Source: CAZIFG01 sp964539135
GTDB taxonomy: Bacteria; Margulisbacteria; Marinamargulisbacteria; GCA-2716485; CAZIFG01
Direction of reading: 5' to 3'
NCBI GenBank assembly: GCA_964539135.1
Contig: CAZIFG010000014.1
Location: 1 to 47,902 of the forward strand
DNA length: 47,902 bases
Below, one piece after another: positions 16,096 through 24,919 of the stretch. The notes below the pieces were generated by a model. It was not told where the DNA came from. It made no database searches and was given only the letters and a program-made list of their open reading frames with translations. The position numbers were made by a program, and so were the translations under genes. How positions within the stretch are numbered: the first letter of the stretch is position 1; every line of letters starts with the position of its first letter.

Positions 16096-18414
16096 ATGAT
16101 TCATACTTTGATGGCCGATTATTTTGTTGGTATTCTTGTGTTATTTCAGTCTACTCTGTTGACGAGTATGTTGGTGTTTCCGTCTTTTATGGGCCTTATT
16201 TTAGTTGCATTTTTTGTGGGTTTTTCTATTCTTTTTTTTTCTTTAAGATCTTTTCGGTTTTTAGGCCTTCTTATTCTTGTTTTAGTGTCTGGATGTCATC
16301 TTTTTTATCTTCATGTTTCTTATCTCCGAAATCAGTCTTTATTTAATGTGCAACAGTCCCATTTTCATATGTCGCGTGTGATTTTTTTATCCCCTCTTCG
16401 TGCCTATGGAGATGTTGCTCTGGTTCAGGATCTTGATACGGGGCTTAAATTTAATCTTTATTTTCCGTCTCCTATGGGGCATTTTGACCTTTCGGATCGT
16501 CAGTTCCAATCCCCTTCTATTCAGTATGGGGATATTTTGAAGGTTTCAGGTCAGATGAAACCCAATCAACAGACCTACAATTGGGGTGACATTCGGTCTC
16601 CTTATTTTTATGAAGCGGAGGGGATTCATGGGCGATTTTGGATGCGTTCTTTTGAGAAAGAAGGCCATCGTATCTTAAATCCGCTTTCTGCGTTTTGCTT
16701 TGGCTTAAATGCGCGAATTTATGATTTGTATCATTCTCTGCTGTCTGAGCCACTGTCTTCTTTGATGCAGAGCATTGTTTTTGGGTCTGAAGGGGTGACT
16801 TTAATGCCGTCTGTTGTGTCGCTTTTTTATCAGGCGGGACTTATTCATGTCATGGTTGTCTCTGGAACTCAGGTTTCCTTGGTTTTGGGAACGGTACTGC
16901 TTTTTATGGAAGGCAGTGGGATTCCGTTTTGGGGGAAATGGAGTGTTTTAGCCGTGTTAGGGGGTGTTTTTTATGCTTTAGTGGGGGGTGGTGCCTCTGT
17001 TTTTCGGGCGGTTTTGATGTCCGTCTTGATGTTTGGGCTTTCAAAAAGTCAAAAATCCTCTTTTCACGTCTTAATGTTTACGCTGTCTGTGTTGCTTTTT
17101 ATTTATCCGTATTCTCTTTTTGATTTAGGGGCTCTTTTATCCTTTATTGCGACGGCGTCTTTATTGTTTTTATCGCCCTTGATTTCAAAAACACTCCCCT
17201 CTTTTTTGGGCGTATTTCGATCTTATTTATCTTTGGCTGTATCCCCCTTTATAGCGACTTTCCCGATTTTATGGTGGAAATTTGGGTCTGTTTCTTTGAT
17301 TTCTATTGGGACCAATCTTTTATTGTCTCAGTTTATAGAGTGGTTGGTGCTTTGTGGGATGATGGCTACCCTGATAGGGCTTATTTGGATGCCACTTGTT
17401 CAGATTTTTTTTATTTTCTTTGAAAAACTGCTTCTTTTGATGTTGGTTATTTTGGATGTTTTATCTCGGATTCCCTTTGCGTCTATTTATATGCCTCGGC
17501 CGCCTCTTATTTTTGTTTTAGGACTGTATGGCTTTTTTGTTTTTTTTATGATTTCAGATTCTTTTTTAATGTCAAGGTTGAGATTAGCCTCATTTCTATG
17601 TTGCTTTTTAGGTTTTTTTTGTGTTTCTGTTTTGCCAAATCGCTTTTTTACGCTTGTTATGATTGATGTGGGCCAGGGCGATAGTTTTTTACTTCTTACG
17701 CCCAAAAGGCGTGCTATTTTGATTGATTCTGGTCATTCCCGTGCGGGACGTACTGTTGAAAATACGCTCCGTTTTTTTTCTGTTTCTTCTGTTTATTTGG
17801 GAATTTTAACTCATTTTGATTCGGATCATTTCGGTGGGTTTGAGACTCTTTTTAAAACGGTGTCCTTTGCCCATTTTATGGATAATGGGGATGGATCTAA
17901 GCGGCCTGTTTGGTATACCGCTTTTATGCGTCAGTTTTCGGGCCAGTATTTTAAAGGGGTTCAATTCCAACACACCGTGTTGGATGCCGTTTCGATTACC
18001 TGCTTATCTCCCTCTCAAGATGATTTTATTTCAGAGTCCAATAACAAATCTTTGGTTTTGAGGGTTTCTTATGGTCAGGTGAGTTTTTTATTTACAGGGG
18101 ATTTGGAATCTAAGATGGAAACACGTTTGGTTTCGGATTCTAGAATGTCGACTCTGTTACATGCAGATGTTTTGAAGGTGGGCCATCATGGGAGTAAGAC
18201 TTCGACTTCAGTGCCTTTTTTAAAGGCGGTTTCTCCCTCTTTGGCTTTGGTGAGTGTTGGGCTTTATAATCGGTATGGGCATCCTCATGTTTCTGTGATC
18301 CATCGTTTGAACGCTTTTAAAATTCCACTTTACAGAACAGATCATCATCATATGGTGATTTTGAAGACTGATGGGATTCATCTTTATGTGCGATCGTTTC
18401 ACTCGGATGCCTAG
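16096..18414 (+). CDS. comEC: ComEC/Rec2 DNA-uptake channel protein
   Basis: A 772-aa polytopic inner-membrane protein expected to carry single-stranded DNA into the cytoplasm during natural transformation. The N-terminal region has hydrophobic helices and a soluble OB-like segment (about 95-180). The central Competence domain (about 225-480) contains LIHVMVVSGTQVSLV and LVGGGASVFRAVLMSVLMFG. The C-terminal metallo-beta-lactamase-like domain has VMIDVGQGDSFLL and T572-H-F-D-S-D-H578, followed by LFTGDLE and LKVGHHGSKTS, so its metal site looks intact. No other com gene is in the window. There is no clear Shine-Dalgarno sequence at the ATG; upstream is AT-rich with only weak promoter-like boxes. 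Confidence 0.93.
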   Translation: MIHTLMADYFVGILVLFQSTLLTSMLVFPSFMGLILVAFFVGFSILFFSLRSFRFLGLLILVLVSGCHLFYLHVSYLRNQSLFNVQQSHFHMSRVIFLSPLRAYGDVALVQDLDTGLKFNLYFPSPMGHFDLSDRQFQSPSIQYGDILKVSGQMKPNQQTYNWGDIRSPYFYEAEGIHGRFWMRSFEKEGHRILNPLSAFCFGLNARIYDLYHSLLSEPLSSLMQSIVFGSEGVTLMPSVVSLFYQAGLIHVMVVSGTQVSLVLGTVLLFMEGSGIPFWGKWSVLAVLGGVFYALVGGGASVFRAVLMSVLMFGLSKSQKSSFHVLMFTLSVLLFIYPYSLFDLGALLSFIATASLLFLSPLISKTLPSFLGVFRSYLSLAVSPFIATFPILWWKFGSVSLISIGTNLLLSQFIEWLVLCGMMATLIGLIWMPLVQIFFIFFEKLLLLMLVILDVLSRIPFASIYMPRPPLIFVLGLYGFFVFFMISDSFLMSRLRLASFLCCFLGFFCVSVLPNRFFTLVMIDVGQGDSFLLLTPKRRAILIDSGHSRAGRTVENTLRFFSVSSVYLGILTHFDSDHFGGFETLFKTVSFAHFMDNGDGSKRPVWYTAFMRQFSGQYFKGVQFQHTVLDAVSITCLSPSQDDFISESNNKSLVLRVSYGQVSFLFTGDLESKMETRLVSDSRMSTLLHADVLKVGHHGSKTSTSVPFLKAVSPSLALVSVGLYNRYGHPHVSVIHRLNAFKIPLYRTDHHHMVILKTDGIHLYVRSFHSDA

Positions 18415-18440
18415 GGAGGGTGCAAAAGTCCTGCTAGGTG

Positions 18441-18469
18441 TTGCTTAGACGTCATATTTTCTTTATCAT
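18441..18469 (+). promoter_or_regulatory. Candidate promoter of thiGH
   Basis: TTGCTT (18441-18446), 17 bases, TATCAT (18464-18469); the thiG ATG is at 18479, 9 bases after the -10. An AGGGG sequence overlaps the end of the -10, so a Shine-Dalgarno role is possible only if transcription starts further upstream. No thiamine riboswitch is visible in the 64-base gap after comEC. Confidence 0.45.
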
Positions 18470-18478
18470 AGGGGCACT

Positions 18479-19249
18479 ATGTCGGACTTGCTTACTATTG
18501 GAACACAGACCTTTACGTCTCGATTGATGGTGGGGACAGGTAAATATGCCTCCCCTGCTCTTATGAGGGCCTCTATTGAGGCTTCAGGCGCTCAAATTGT
18601 TACGACAGCCTTGCGTCGTGTGAGTCTTTCCAATCCAGATGATTCTTTTATTAAGGCCATTGATCCTTCTTTGTTTCTTTTTTTACCCAATACCTCAGGC
18701 GCTAGAGATGCTTCAGAAGCTATTCGTCTCGCGCGTTTGGGGCGGGCTGCGGGTTTATCGGATTGGGTGAAGTTAGAAGTGACACCGGAGCCGCATTATT
18801 TATTGCCCGATGGATCTGAAACCTTAAAAGCGGCGGAACAATTGGTTAAAGAAGGTTTTGTGGTGCTGCCTTATATTCAAGCGGATCCTATTTTAGCCAA
18901 GCAATTAGAAGATGTGGGATGCGCCACGGTGATGCCCCTTGCGGCCCCTATTGGATCTAATCGGGGCATGAAAACCAAGGAATTGATTCAGATTATTATT
19001 GAATCTGCACGGGTTCCTGTGGTTGTCGATGCTGGATTGGGGGCGCCTTCTCATGCTGCGGAAGCCATGGAATTGGGCGCTTCGGCTGTTTTGGTGAATA
19101 CGGCTATTGCCACTGCCAAAGATCCCATTCAAATGGGGTTGGCCTTTAAATTGGCTGTAGAAGCGGGGCGTTTGGGGTATTTGTCGGGCCTTTCGGGTAC
19201 TAAAATGAGTGCGGAAGCCTCTTCTCCCTTAACTGGATTTTTACACTAG
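18479..19249 (+). CDS. thiG: Thiazole synthase
   Basis: ThiG forms the thiazole phosphate of thiamine from deoxyxylulose 5-phosphate, dehydroglycine and ThiS thiocarboxylate, as a TIM barrel. The 256-aa protein has the family signatures LMVGTGKYAS, VTTALRRVSL, LKLEVTPEP-type SDWVKLEVTPEPHYLLPD, VMPLAAPIGSNRG and VVVDAGLGAPSHAAEAMELG, ending in SAEASSPLTGFLH. thiH begins at the base after its stop, so both are translated together. ThiS, ThiF, ThiE and ThiC are not in the window. Confidence 0.95.
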   Translation: MSDLLTIGTQTFTSRLMVGTGKYASPALMRASIEASGAQIVTTALRRVSLSNPDDSFIKAIDPSLFLFLPNTSGARDASEAIRLARLGRAAGLSDWVKLEVTPEPHYLLPDGSETLKAAEQLVKEGFVVLPYIQADPILAKQLEDVGCATVMPLAAPIGSNRGMKTKELIQIIIESARVPVVVDAGLGAPSHAAEAMELGASAVLVNTAIATAKDPIQMGLAFKLAVEAGRLGYLSGLSGTKMSAEASSPLTGFLH

Positions 19250-20362
19250 ATGTTTTCATCTGTTTTTTTATCGGATCATATTCATTCCCAGGTTAATCAG
19301 AGTTTAATGGCCACACGTGTGGATGTTGAACGTGTTTTATCTCAAACTCAGTTTTCTGTTCAGGATTTGCCCATTCTTTTATCTCCTGCGGCAGAGCCCT
19401 TTATTGAAGTTATAGCGCAAAAGGCACATCAGCTTACGATTCAACGTTTTGGGCGTGTGATGCAGTTTTTTATTCCCCTTTATCTTTCCAACGAGTGTTT
19501 TAATGTGTGTACTTATTGCGGATTTAGTCGTACCTATGATTATCAGAGAAAGACACTTAATGATGCCGAAATTTTAAGGGAAGGACAGATTTTAAAATCA
19601 AAGGGCTTTGATCATATTTTATTGCTGACAGGAGAATCTCCTAAATCGGTGGATTCGCATTATATTGCGCATGCCGTTTCTTTGTTATCTCCTTTGTTTT
19701 CGTCGATTGGTATAGAGGTTCAACCCTTATCTGTTTCCGATTATCGACGTGTGATTTTATCCGGCGCGGATAGTTTGACTTTATACCAAGAAACCTATCA
19801 TCCGGATGCGTATAAAAGGTATCATTTATCGGGGATTAAGAGTCGTTATGCCAATCGTTTAAATGCGGTGGATCGTGGCGCTCAAGCTGGATTTTATCGC
19901 ATTAATTTAGGCATTTTAATGGGGCTTTATGATTGGCGCTATGATGGCCTGGCTTTAGCCAGCCATGTTGATTATATGCTTAAAACATATTGGAAAAGTA
20001 AATATTCTGTGTCTTTTCCACGCATTAATCCCATGGGGGGCAGTTTTAAAACGCCTTACGGGGCTTCAGATTTATCCTTTGTGATGCTTATTTGTGCCTA
20101 TCGTTTGGTTTTCCCGGATATTGGAATTACATTGTCTACACGGGAGTCTCCTGAATTGCGCAATCATTTAATTCCGCTAGGGGTTACTCAAATGTCGGCT
20201 GAATCCAATACAGCCCCAGGGGGCTATACAGATTCAGATACAGAATCTCAGTTTGAAGTTTCGGATCATCGATCTTTGACTGAATTGACGGCTCTCTTAA
20301 CCCAAAAAGGATATGATGTTGTTTTAAAAGATTGGGATGTTTCTTTTCTAAGAAGTGCCTAA
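19250..20362 (+). CDS. thiH: 2-iminoacetate synthase (tyrosine lyase)
   Basis: ThiH is a radical-SAM enzyme that cleaves tyrosine to dehydroglycine and p-cresol, supplying ThiG; use of this enzyme rather than ThiO suits low-oxygen growth. The 370-aa protein binds its 4Fe-4S cluster through C83-x3-C87-x2-C90 in NECFNVCTYCGFSRTYDY. Later family blocks are LLTGESPKSV, QETYHPDAYKRYHLSG, SFPRINPMGG, STRESPELRNHLIPLGVTQM and SAESNTAPGGYTD. It starts directly after the thiG stop and ends 3 bases before a convergent gene. Confidence 0.95.
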   Translation: MFSSVFLSDHIHSQVNQSLMATRVDVERVLSQTQFSVQDLPILLSPAAEPFIEVIAQKAHQLTIQRFGRVMQFFIPLYLSNECFNVCTYCGFSRTYDYQRKTLNDAEILREGQILKSKGFDHILLLTGESPKSVDSHYIAHAVSLLSPLFSSIGIEVQPLSVSDYRRVILSGADSLTLYQETYHPDAYKRYHLSGIKSRYANRLNAVDRGAQAGFYRINLGILMGLYDWRYDGLALASHVDYMLKTYWKSKYSVSFPRINPMGGSFKTPYGASDLSFVMLICAYRLVFPDIGITLSTRESPELRNHLIPLGVTQMSAESNTAPGGYTDSDTESQFEVSDHRSLTELTALLTQKGYDVVLKDWDVSFLRSA

Positions 20363-20365
20363 ATT

Positions 20366-21298
20366 TTAGGCAAAAACCCCTTCTTTTTGAGGTAAGACGT
20401 AGCAGGTGCTGCGCCCAGACCCCTTGGATTCTACGTATCCTTTAGCGACCATATCCACAAGCTCTAAATGCGCGGTTTTATGAGATACGCCAAATAAAGA
20501 TCTGTAGGTTTTATTTCGAATAGAGCTTTCATCAATAATGACATCTAAGGCATTTTTTTGTCGATGATTTAAATCGGATGTGGATTTATATTCTACTTTT
20601 GTTCGAAATACTTGAGGAGTGCTTTCAATGTGAATGGCACCTTGGGTGGGCTCTGTTTCGATAAAAGAGTCTACCACGGGATTGATTTCGATAGTTGTAG
20701 ATATAAGGGTTGGTGCTTTAGGTGCTTCTTCTATTTTAGGTGGAGCTTCTGCTTTAGACGCTTCGGAAGTAGCTGGCGATATTTTAGTTACAATGGGGCC
20801 TGTATAGGGCTCGTAATTTTGTCTGGAATCGGATTGTATCTCAAGTGAAGGTGATGATTTTTGTGTTTCTGGAAAGGGGGATAATTGGGAGTGGAGCTGA
20901 TTGATAATACCTTTGTATTGTTTGGTTGTTGGGGTTGTTTCTATTGCTTTTCCATTTTCTAAGATGTAGCAGACATCCTTAAATACGTAGGGTTTTTGAC
21001 TGCCTTCTTGTATGGATAAACATAGAATGGTTTTATCATTTTTTTTGACTTCTTCTATTTCGATTCCAAATAAAGGTGAGCAATATTCGGTGATGAGTGT
21101 TTCAATCCAATCTTGGCTGATATCTGTGCCGCTAAGATGAAAATTGTTATTATCAAACCCGATGATAATTTTCCCGCCTTTGGTGTTGGCTAAGGCAATG
21201 AGTAAAGGGCCTAATTCTTCTTCAACTTGAATTGTGGATTTGAAAATGATGGATTCTTCATGTTTTTGTGTGTAGGAAAGTATTGTTTGCCAGTCCAT
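20366..21298 (-). CDS. AlbA_2 (Schlafen-like) plus winged-helix putative regulator
   Basis: A 310-aa soluble protein in three parts. Residues about 8-125 match the AlbA_2/Schlafen-type domain (formerly AAA_4): HEESIIFKSTI, LIALANTKGGKIIIGFDNN and IKPYVF-like SQKPYVFKDVCYILENG. Residues 130-235 are a low-complexity linker rich in Pro, Ser, Thr and Glu. Residues about 240-305 form a winged helix (LNHRQKNALDVI ... YRSLFGVSHKTAHLELVDMVAKGYV), as in RecG-like putative transcription factors that carry the same two domains. A DNA-binding regulator is the likeliest role; target unknown. AAGGAG precedes the ATG. It is convergent with thiH and divergent from purD. Confidence 0.8.
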   Translation of the reverse strand: MDWQTILSYTQKHEESIIFKSTIQVEEELGPLLIALANTKGGKIIIGFDNNNFHLSGTDISQDWIETLITEYCSPLFGIEIEEVKKNDKTILCLSIQEGSQKPYVFKDVCYILENGKAIETTPTTKQYKGIINQLHSQLSPFPETQKSSPSLEIQSDSRQNYEPYTGPIVTKISPATSEASKAEAPPKIEEAPKAPTLISTTIEINPVVDSFIETEPTQGAIHIESTPQVFRTKVEYKSTSDLNHRQKNALDVIIDESSIRNKTYRSLFGVSHKTAHLELVDMVAKGYVESKGSGRSTCYVLPQKEGVFA

Positions 21299-21386
21299 TT
21301 TATGTCTCCTTAGGTGCTGATATGGTGATGATTTTTTATATTATACATCATTGTTTTCTTTCATCAAGATTTCTTATTCATTCAAG

Positions 21387-21415
21387 TTGACGGTATGCAC
21401 TTATTTCCTTAAACT
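21387..21415 (+). promoter_or_regulatory. purD promoter, start-codon proximal
   Basis: TTGACG (21387-21392), 17 bases, TAAACT (21410-21415), then the ATG 7 bases later at 21423. The transcript should begin at or within a base or two of the start codon. Confidence 0.65.
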
Positions 21416-21422
21416 GTGGCTC

Positions 21423-22703
21423 ATGACGAATATCTTATTGATTGGATCGGGTGGACGAGAACATGCTATTGCTTTGGCTTTACTTAAAAGTCCTCGCTTA
21501 GGAAGGCTTTATGTGGCGCCTGGGAATCCTGGAATTGCTGAAATTGCGACTTGTGTGCCGATTTCTGAATTGGACTTTGATGCTTTGATTTCTTTTGCTC
21601 GTGACACTCAGATTGATTTGGTTTTTGTGGGGCCTGAAACACCACTTGTTTTGGGGATTGTGGATCGTTTTGAGTCTGAAAATATTGCCATTGTAGGGCC
21701 TAATCAGATTGCGGCTCAGTTGGAGGGTTCTAAAGAGTGGGCTAAAGAAAAAATGAAGGCCTATGGTATTCCTACGGCCTCTTTTGAGGTTTTTAGAGAC
21801 TATACGTCTGCAGCGGCTTACATTCAAGTACAGACGGCGTATCCCATTGTTTTAAAAGCAGATGGATTAGCCGCTGGAAAGGGTGTGACCTTGGCTTATT
21901 CTGAATCCGAGGCCTTGTCTGCTTTACATGAGTGTTTTATTGATCATAAGTTTGGAGCTGCAGGCGCGACCGTTGTTATTGAATCTTTTCTAGTGGGTGA
22001 AGAAGCGTCTTTGTTTGCATTTTCGGATGGCAGGACGATTAAGCCCATGCTTGCTGCACAAGATCATAAGGCTATTTTTGATGGGGATAAAGGGCCTAAT
22101 ACAGGTGGCATGGGCGCCTATTGCCCGGCCCCATTGGTGACGCCTCTTATTTATGATCGTATTGTTAAGCAGGTTCTAAATCCCCTTATTGAGGGCTTTC
22201 AGAAAGACGGTATTGTATATAAGGGTATTATTTATGCGGGTTTGATGATTGCTCCCGATGGCGAGGTTTCTGTTGTTGAATTTAACTGTCGGTTTGGAGA
22301 TCCTGAGACGCAGGTTGTTTTACCTCTTTTGGACTCTGATTTATTGACTGTTTTTGAGTCTATTTCAAAGGGGACCCTTTCAGAGTGTCACTTAAAATGG
22401 TCCTCTGATTTTGCTGTATGTGTGGTTCTGGCTTCTGGAGGCTACCCAGGGTCCTACGCCACGGGACATCCTATTTCTGGCATTTCTGTTGCCAATAGCC
22501 GCGATCAGGTGCATGTGATTCATGCCGGTACGGTTTTAAAAGACGGTGTTTTACTTACTCATGGAGGTCGTGTTTTGGGGGTGGTTGCTCGAGACCATTT
22601 TCTAAATGTTGCCATTGATAAGGCCTATATGGGGGTTTCGGATATTTATTTTGATGGCATTTACTATCGAAATGATATAGGATTTAAAGCTTTTTCCTCT
22701 TAA
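21423..22703 (+). CDS. purD: Phosphoribosylamine-glycine ligase (GARS)
   Basis: PurD joins phosphoribosylamine and glycine with ATP in de novo purine synthesis. The 426-aa ATP-grasp protein starts MTNILLIGSGGREHAIA, the canonical N-terminus. VFVGPETPLVLGIVD, the ATP-grasp KADGLAAGKGVTLAY, GDKGPNTGGMGAYCPAPLV and VEFNCRFGDPETQVVLPLL follow. An upstream extension of 24 codons in the same frame is rejected because it lacks family similarity and covers the promoter. Other purine genes are absent here. It is tail-to-tail with trmB (13-base gap). Confidence 0.96.
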   Translation: MTNILLIGSGGREHAIALALLKSPRLGRLYVAPGNPGIAEIATCVPISELDFDALISFARDTQIDLVFVGPETPLVLGIVDRFESENIAIVGPNQIAAQLEGSKEWAKEKMKAYGIPTASFEVFRDYTSAAAYIQVQTAYPIVLKADGLAAGKGVTLAYSESEALSALHECFIDHKFGAAGATVVIESFLVGEEASLFAFSDGRTIKPMLAAQDHKAIFDGDKGPNTGGMGAYCPAPLVTPLIYDRIVKQVLNPLIEGFQKDGIVYKGIIYAGLMIAPDGEVSVVEFNCRFGDPETQVVLPLLDSDLLTVFESISKGTLSECHLKWSSDFAVCVVLASGGYPGSYATGHPISGISVANSRDQVHVIHAGTVLKDGVLLTHGGRVLGVVARDHFLNVAIDKAYMGVSDIYFDGIYYRNDIGFKAFSS

Positions 22704-22716
22704 TGAAGGGACTTGC

Positions 22717-23322
22717 TTAAGGGGTGGGTTCAAAGGTTCCAAAACAGAAGGGTCTATTTTGTTCTTTTCTAAAAGAGTCCCAGTGTGTTTTATAGTGGGT
22801 TGTCCAAAATTCAGTGTTTTCTATTTCTTGAAAAGAGCCCTCGGTTTTTATCATTTCTACCATGTAGGCCCATAGCGATTCGACATCTGTGCTAATATAT
22901 AACTTTCCATTTTTTTTCATTTTTTGTTTTAGGGTTTGGAGTAATTTAGGTTGGATCACACGTCGCTTGTGGTGCTTTTTTTTAAACCAGGGGTCGGGAT
23001 GGAAAATAAAAACAGTTTCAATACTATGGTCTTCGAGACCTTCTTCTAATACCAATTGTGCGGAGGAGTTTATAACATGCACATTTTTGAGGCTTTCTGA
23101 TTCTAATCTTAGCCTCATTTCATCTACAATGGCCTGTCTTACCTCTATACCGATTGTATTTCTTTCTGGAAATGTATGGGCCCATTGTCTTAAAAAAATG
23201 CCACGTCCAAACCCAATTTCGACATCTATTGGGTTATTTTTATGTTCGAATATGTCCTCTAAATTTAGTTTAGGATGCCTGTCCCTGAATGTTAGTGGAT
23301 TTGTATGGGTTCTTATTCTCAT
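22717..23322 (-). CDS. trmB: tRNA (guanine-46-N7)-methyltransferase
   Basis: TrmB methylates N7 of G46 in the variable loop of several tRNAs using S-adenosylmethionine. The 201-aa length is typical for short TrmB. IDVEIGFGRGIFL is the SAM-binding glycine loop, NTIGIEVRQAIVDE supplies the ribose-binding acid, and FIFHPDPWFKKKHHKRRVI is the diagnostic PDPW-KxRHxKRR block, with the C-terminal ENTEFWTTHY region. An extended -10 lies 6 bases before the ATG and no Shine-Dalgarno sequence is seen. Confidence 0.95.
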   Translation of the reverse strand: MRIRTHTNPLTFRDRHPKLNLEDIFEHKNNPIDVEIGFGRGIFLRQWAHTFPERNTIGIEVRQAIVDEMRLRLESESLKNVHVINSSAQLVLEEGLEDHSIETVFIFHPDPWFKKKHHKRRVIQPKLLQTLKQKMKKNGKLYISTDVESLWAYMVEMIKTEGSFQEIENTEFWTTHYKTHWDSFRKEQNRPFCFGTFEPTP

Positions 23323-23328
23323 GAACTT

Positions 23329-23337
23329 ATGATATCA
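23329..23337 (-). promoter_or_regulatory. Extended -10 of trmB, start-codon proximal
   Basis: On the minus strand TGA-TATCAT is followed by 6 bases and the trmB ATG (23322). No convincing -35 is seen at 16-18 bases. The predicted transcript starts on the A of ATG. Confidence 0.45.
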
Positions 23338-23413
23338 TCATTTGACGTTTTATTTTAGATTTGTTTTTTTTATTTAATTCTTTTCACTTTCAATATTATT
23401 ACAATTGGATTAT

Positions 23414-24853
23414 ATGATGACCGTTTCACATAAAATTATAGCCTTGCAGCTTTCGCATCTCACGCCTTGTTTGGAGTCTGTATCTCTTTCTTTTTTTGGC
23501 AAGATCAATTCTGAATTTATGGCTCATTTGAACGAAACGAATGTCTTACTTTTTTTGGATTTTTTTAATGAGGACTATTTGAGAGAATTGTGTCGCGATT
23601 CTCAACAGTGTAATTATTTGGCAAACATTGAACACGGTTCGCTTTTTAGAGCGAAGGTCTTTGGTTTTTTTTCAGAGAGTTTGCGCAAGTCTTTTTTAGC
23701 ATTACCTGCTTCTGAGGGGGCTCTATTTGTTTCCTGTTTTTTGGACCGATATTTTTTCTTTTATCAAGCGGGATTTTCTCTAATGGATGCGGATTTAAGG
23801 ACTTTTTTATTGGAACCGATTAAAAAATCTCCTCAATTATCGCACACTTCTTCTGGAGCTGTGGGATTATACGATGTTTTTGATTCCACTTTTTCGGGGA
23901 ATTCTTTAGTATATCCTTTTGATGATATGGTTTCTTTTTGGGATGCTTTTCTTTCAGATCAAACTTCTTTTTTGTTTCATCTTATGCCTTATTTACAGTC
24001 TTCTTCCTCTTCCTCTTCTTTTTCTAGTGATTTTTATTTCTCTCATGTAAATCCTATTTATCAGGCGTATCAATCCTATTGTAAGTCTTTTGATATGGAA
24101 ATGTCTTTGCCTATACTTTTTTTATCAGAGACATTGTTGGGTATTATTCATGGCTCCCAGCCTGATTGTTTGGGCAGCAGTTGTGTGTTTACTCTGTCTC
24201 AATTGTCGAATTCAGACTCTTATCCAGAGCTTTCTTTTGAGAGTCGATTTGATTTCATAGCCCCTTTTCTTGATTTTTCAAACTTAGGTTTTTTTTCGGC
24301 GTTTACTATTCCTGATGGGGCTTATGGGTTTAAATTTGAGGGGGATAAAAAAGAACAGATCTATTCTTTATATCCATCGTCTTCCATGTACGCGGTTTCA
24401 ACCTTTATTGGGGATGAGTCTCGTTCACTTGCTATTATGTCTCAAAAATGGGTCCTTCATTCTAAATCGGGTGTTTCTATTGGCTTAAAAATGCCCATTT
24501 CTAATGCTACCCTTGAAGGATTTTTGTCGCTTCCTTCACTTTGTTTTGTTTTTTATTCGAGTGTAAATTTTGTGCCTATGCCTTCTGCTTTTCGCGATCC
24601 TTTATTACCGGATGTGGATATTTATATGACACAAGCTTCTAGTGTGGCCCCTTTTTTTTCTTTGAAGATTTCAGAGCATCAGTTGAGAACGGTTTTTTTT
24701 GGATGTGTGAGTAAGCCTTTTAATACGCCTGTTTTTTTGGGTATTCCCGATGGGGATTATGCGTATTGTGGTCGTTCTGGAGATCTTTTGCTATTTAAAG
24801 ACAAGGGACCGCTCAAGAGTGTGCTTTCGCTTCCTATTAAAAAAGATAAATAG
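23414..24853 (+). CDS. Orphan 479-aa protein with IPDGxY motifs
   Basis: I do not recognise this protein. It is long, aromatic-rich and without a signal peptide. Near residues 196-207 there is a serine run (SSSSSSSFSS) encoded by a pyrimidine-rich triplet tract. Two short segments resemble each other, FTIPDGAYGF and LGIPDGDYAY, in the C-terminal half, suggesting two diverged beta-type repeats. The region 390-470 is the most orderly. Two tandem ATGs (23414, 23417) or an upstream TTG (23405) could start it; no Shine-Dalgarno sequence is clear. It precedes gshA by 66 bases on the same strand. Codon use is like its neighbours. It might be lineage-specific. Confidence 0.65.
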   Translation: MMTVSHKIIALQLSHLTPCLESVSLSFFGKINSEFMAHLNETNVLLFLDFFNEDYLRELCRDSQQCNYLANIEHGSLFRAKVFGFFSESLRKSFLALPASEGALFVSCFLDRYFFFYQAGFSLMDADLRTFLLEPIKKSPQLSHTSSGAVGLYDVFDSTFSGNSLVYPFDDMVSFWDAFLSDQTSFLFHLMPYLQSSSSSSSFSSDFYFSHVNPIYQAYQSYCKSFDMEMSLPILFLSETLLGIIHGSQPDCLGSSCVFTLSQLSNSDSYPELSFESRFDFIAPFLDFSNLGFFSAFTIPDGAYGFKFEGDKKEQIYSLYPSSSMYAVSTFIGDESRSLAIMSQKWVLHSKSGVSIGLKMPISNATLEGFLSLPSLCFVFYSSVNFVPMPSAFRDPLLPDVDIYMTQASSVAPFFSLKISEHQLRTVFFGCVSKPFNTPVFLGIPDGDYAYCGRSGDLLLFKDKGPLKSVLSLPIKKDK

Positions 24854-24919
24854 ATGATGAAATTTACTTTTTTTGTTACACTGGGGTTGGTGTAAGTCAT
24901 TTAATAATAAAGGATTTTT

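Noticed and set aside
18415..18478. TPP riboswitch before thiG
   Set aside because: The gap is only 64 bases and lacks the conserved CTGAGA and ACCTGA elements.
24000..24030. Phase-variable simple repeat
   Set aside because: The tract is a mix of serine codons rather than a uniform repeat unit, and triplet changes would not switch the frame.
24876..24895. 6-bp stem TTACAC/GTGTAA before gshA
   Set aside because: Short, overlaps a possible -10 (TACACT), no T run and no second feature to support a function.
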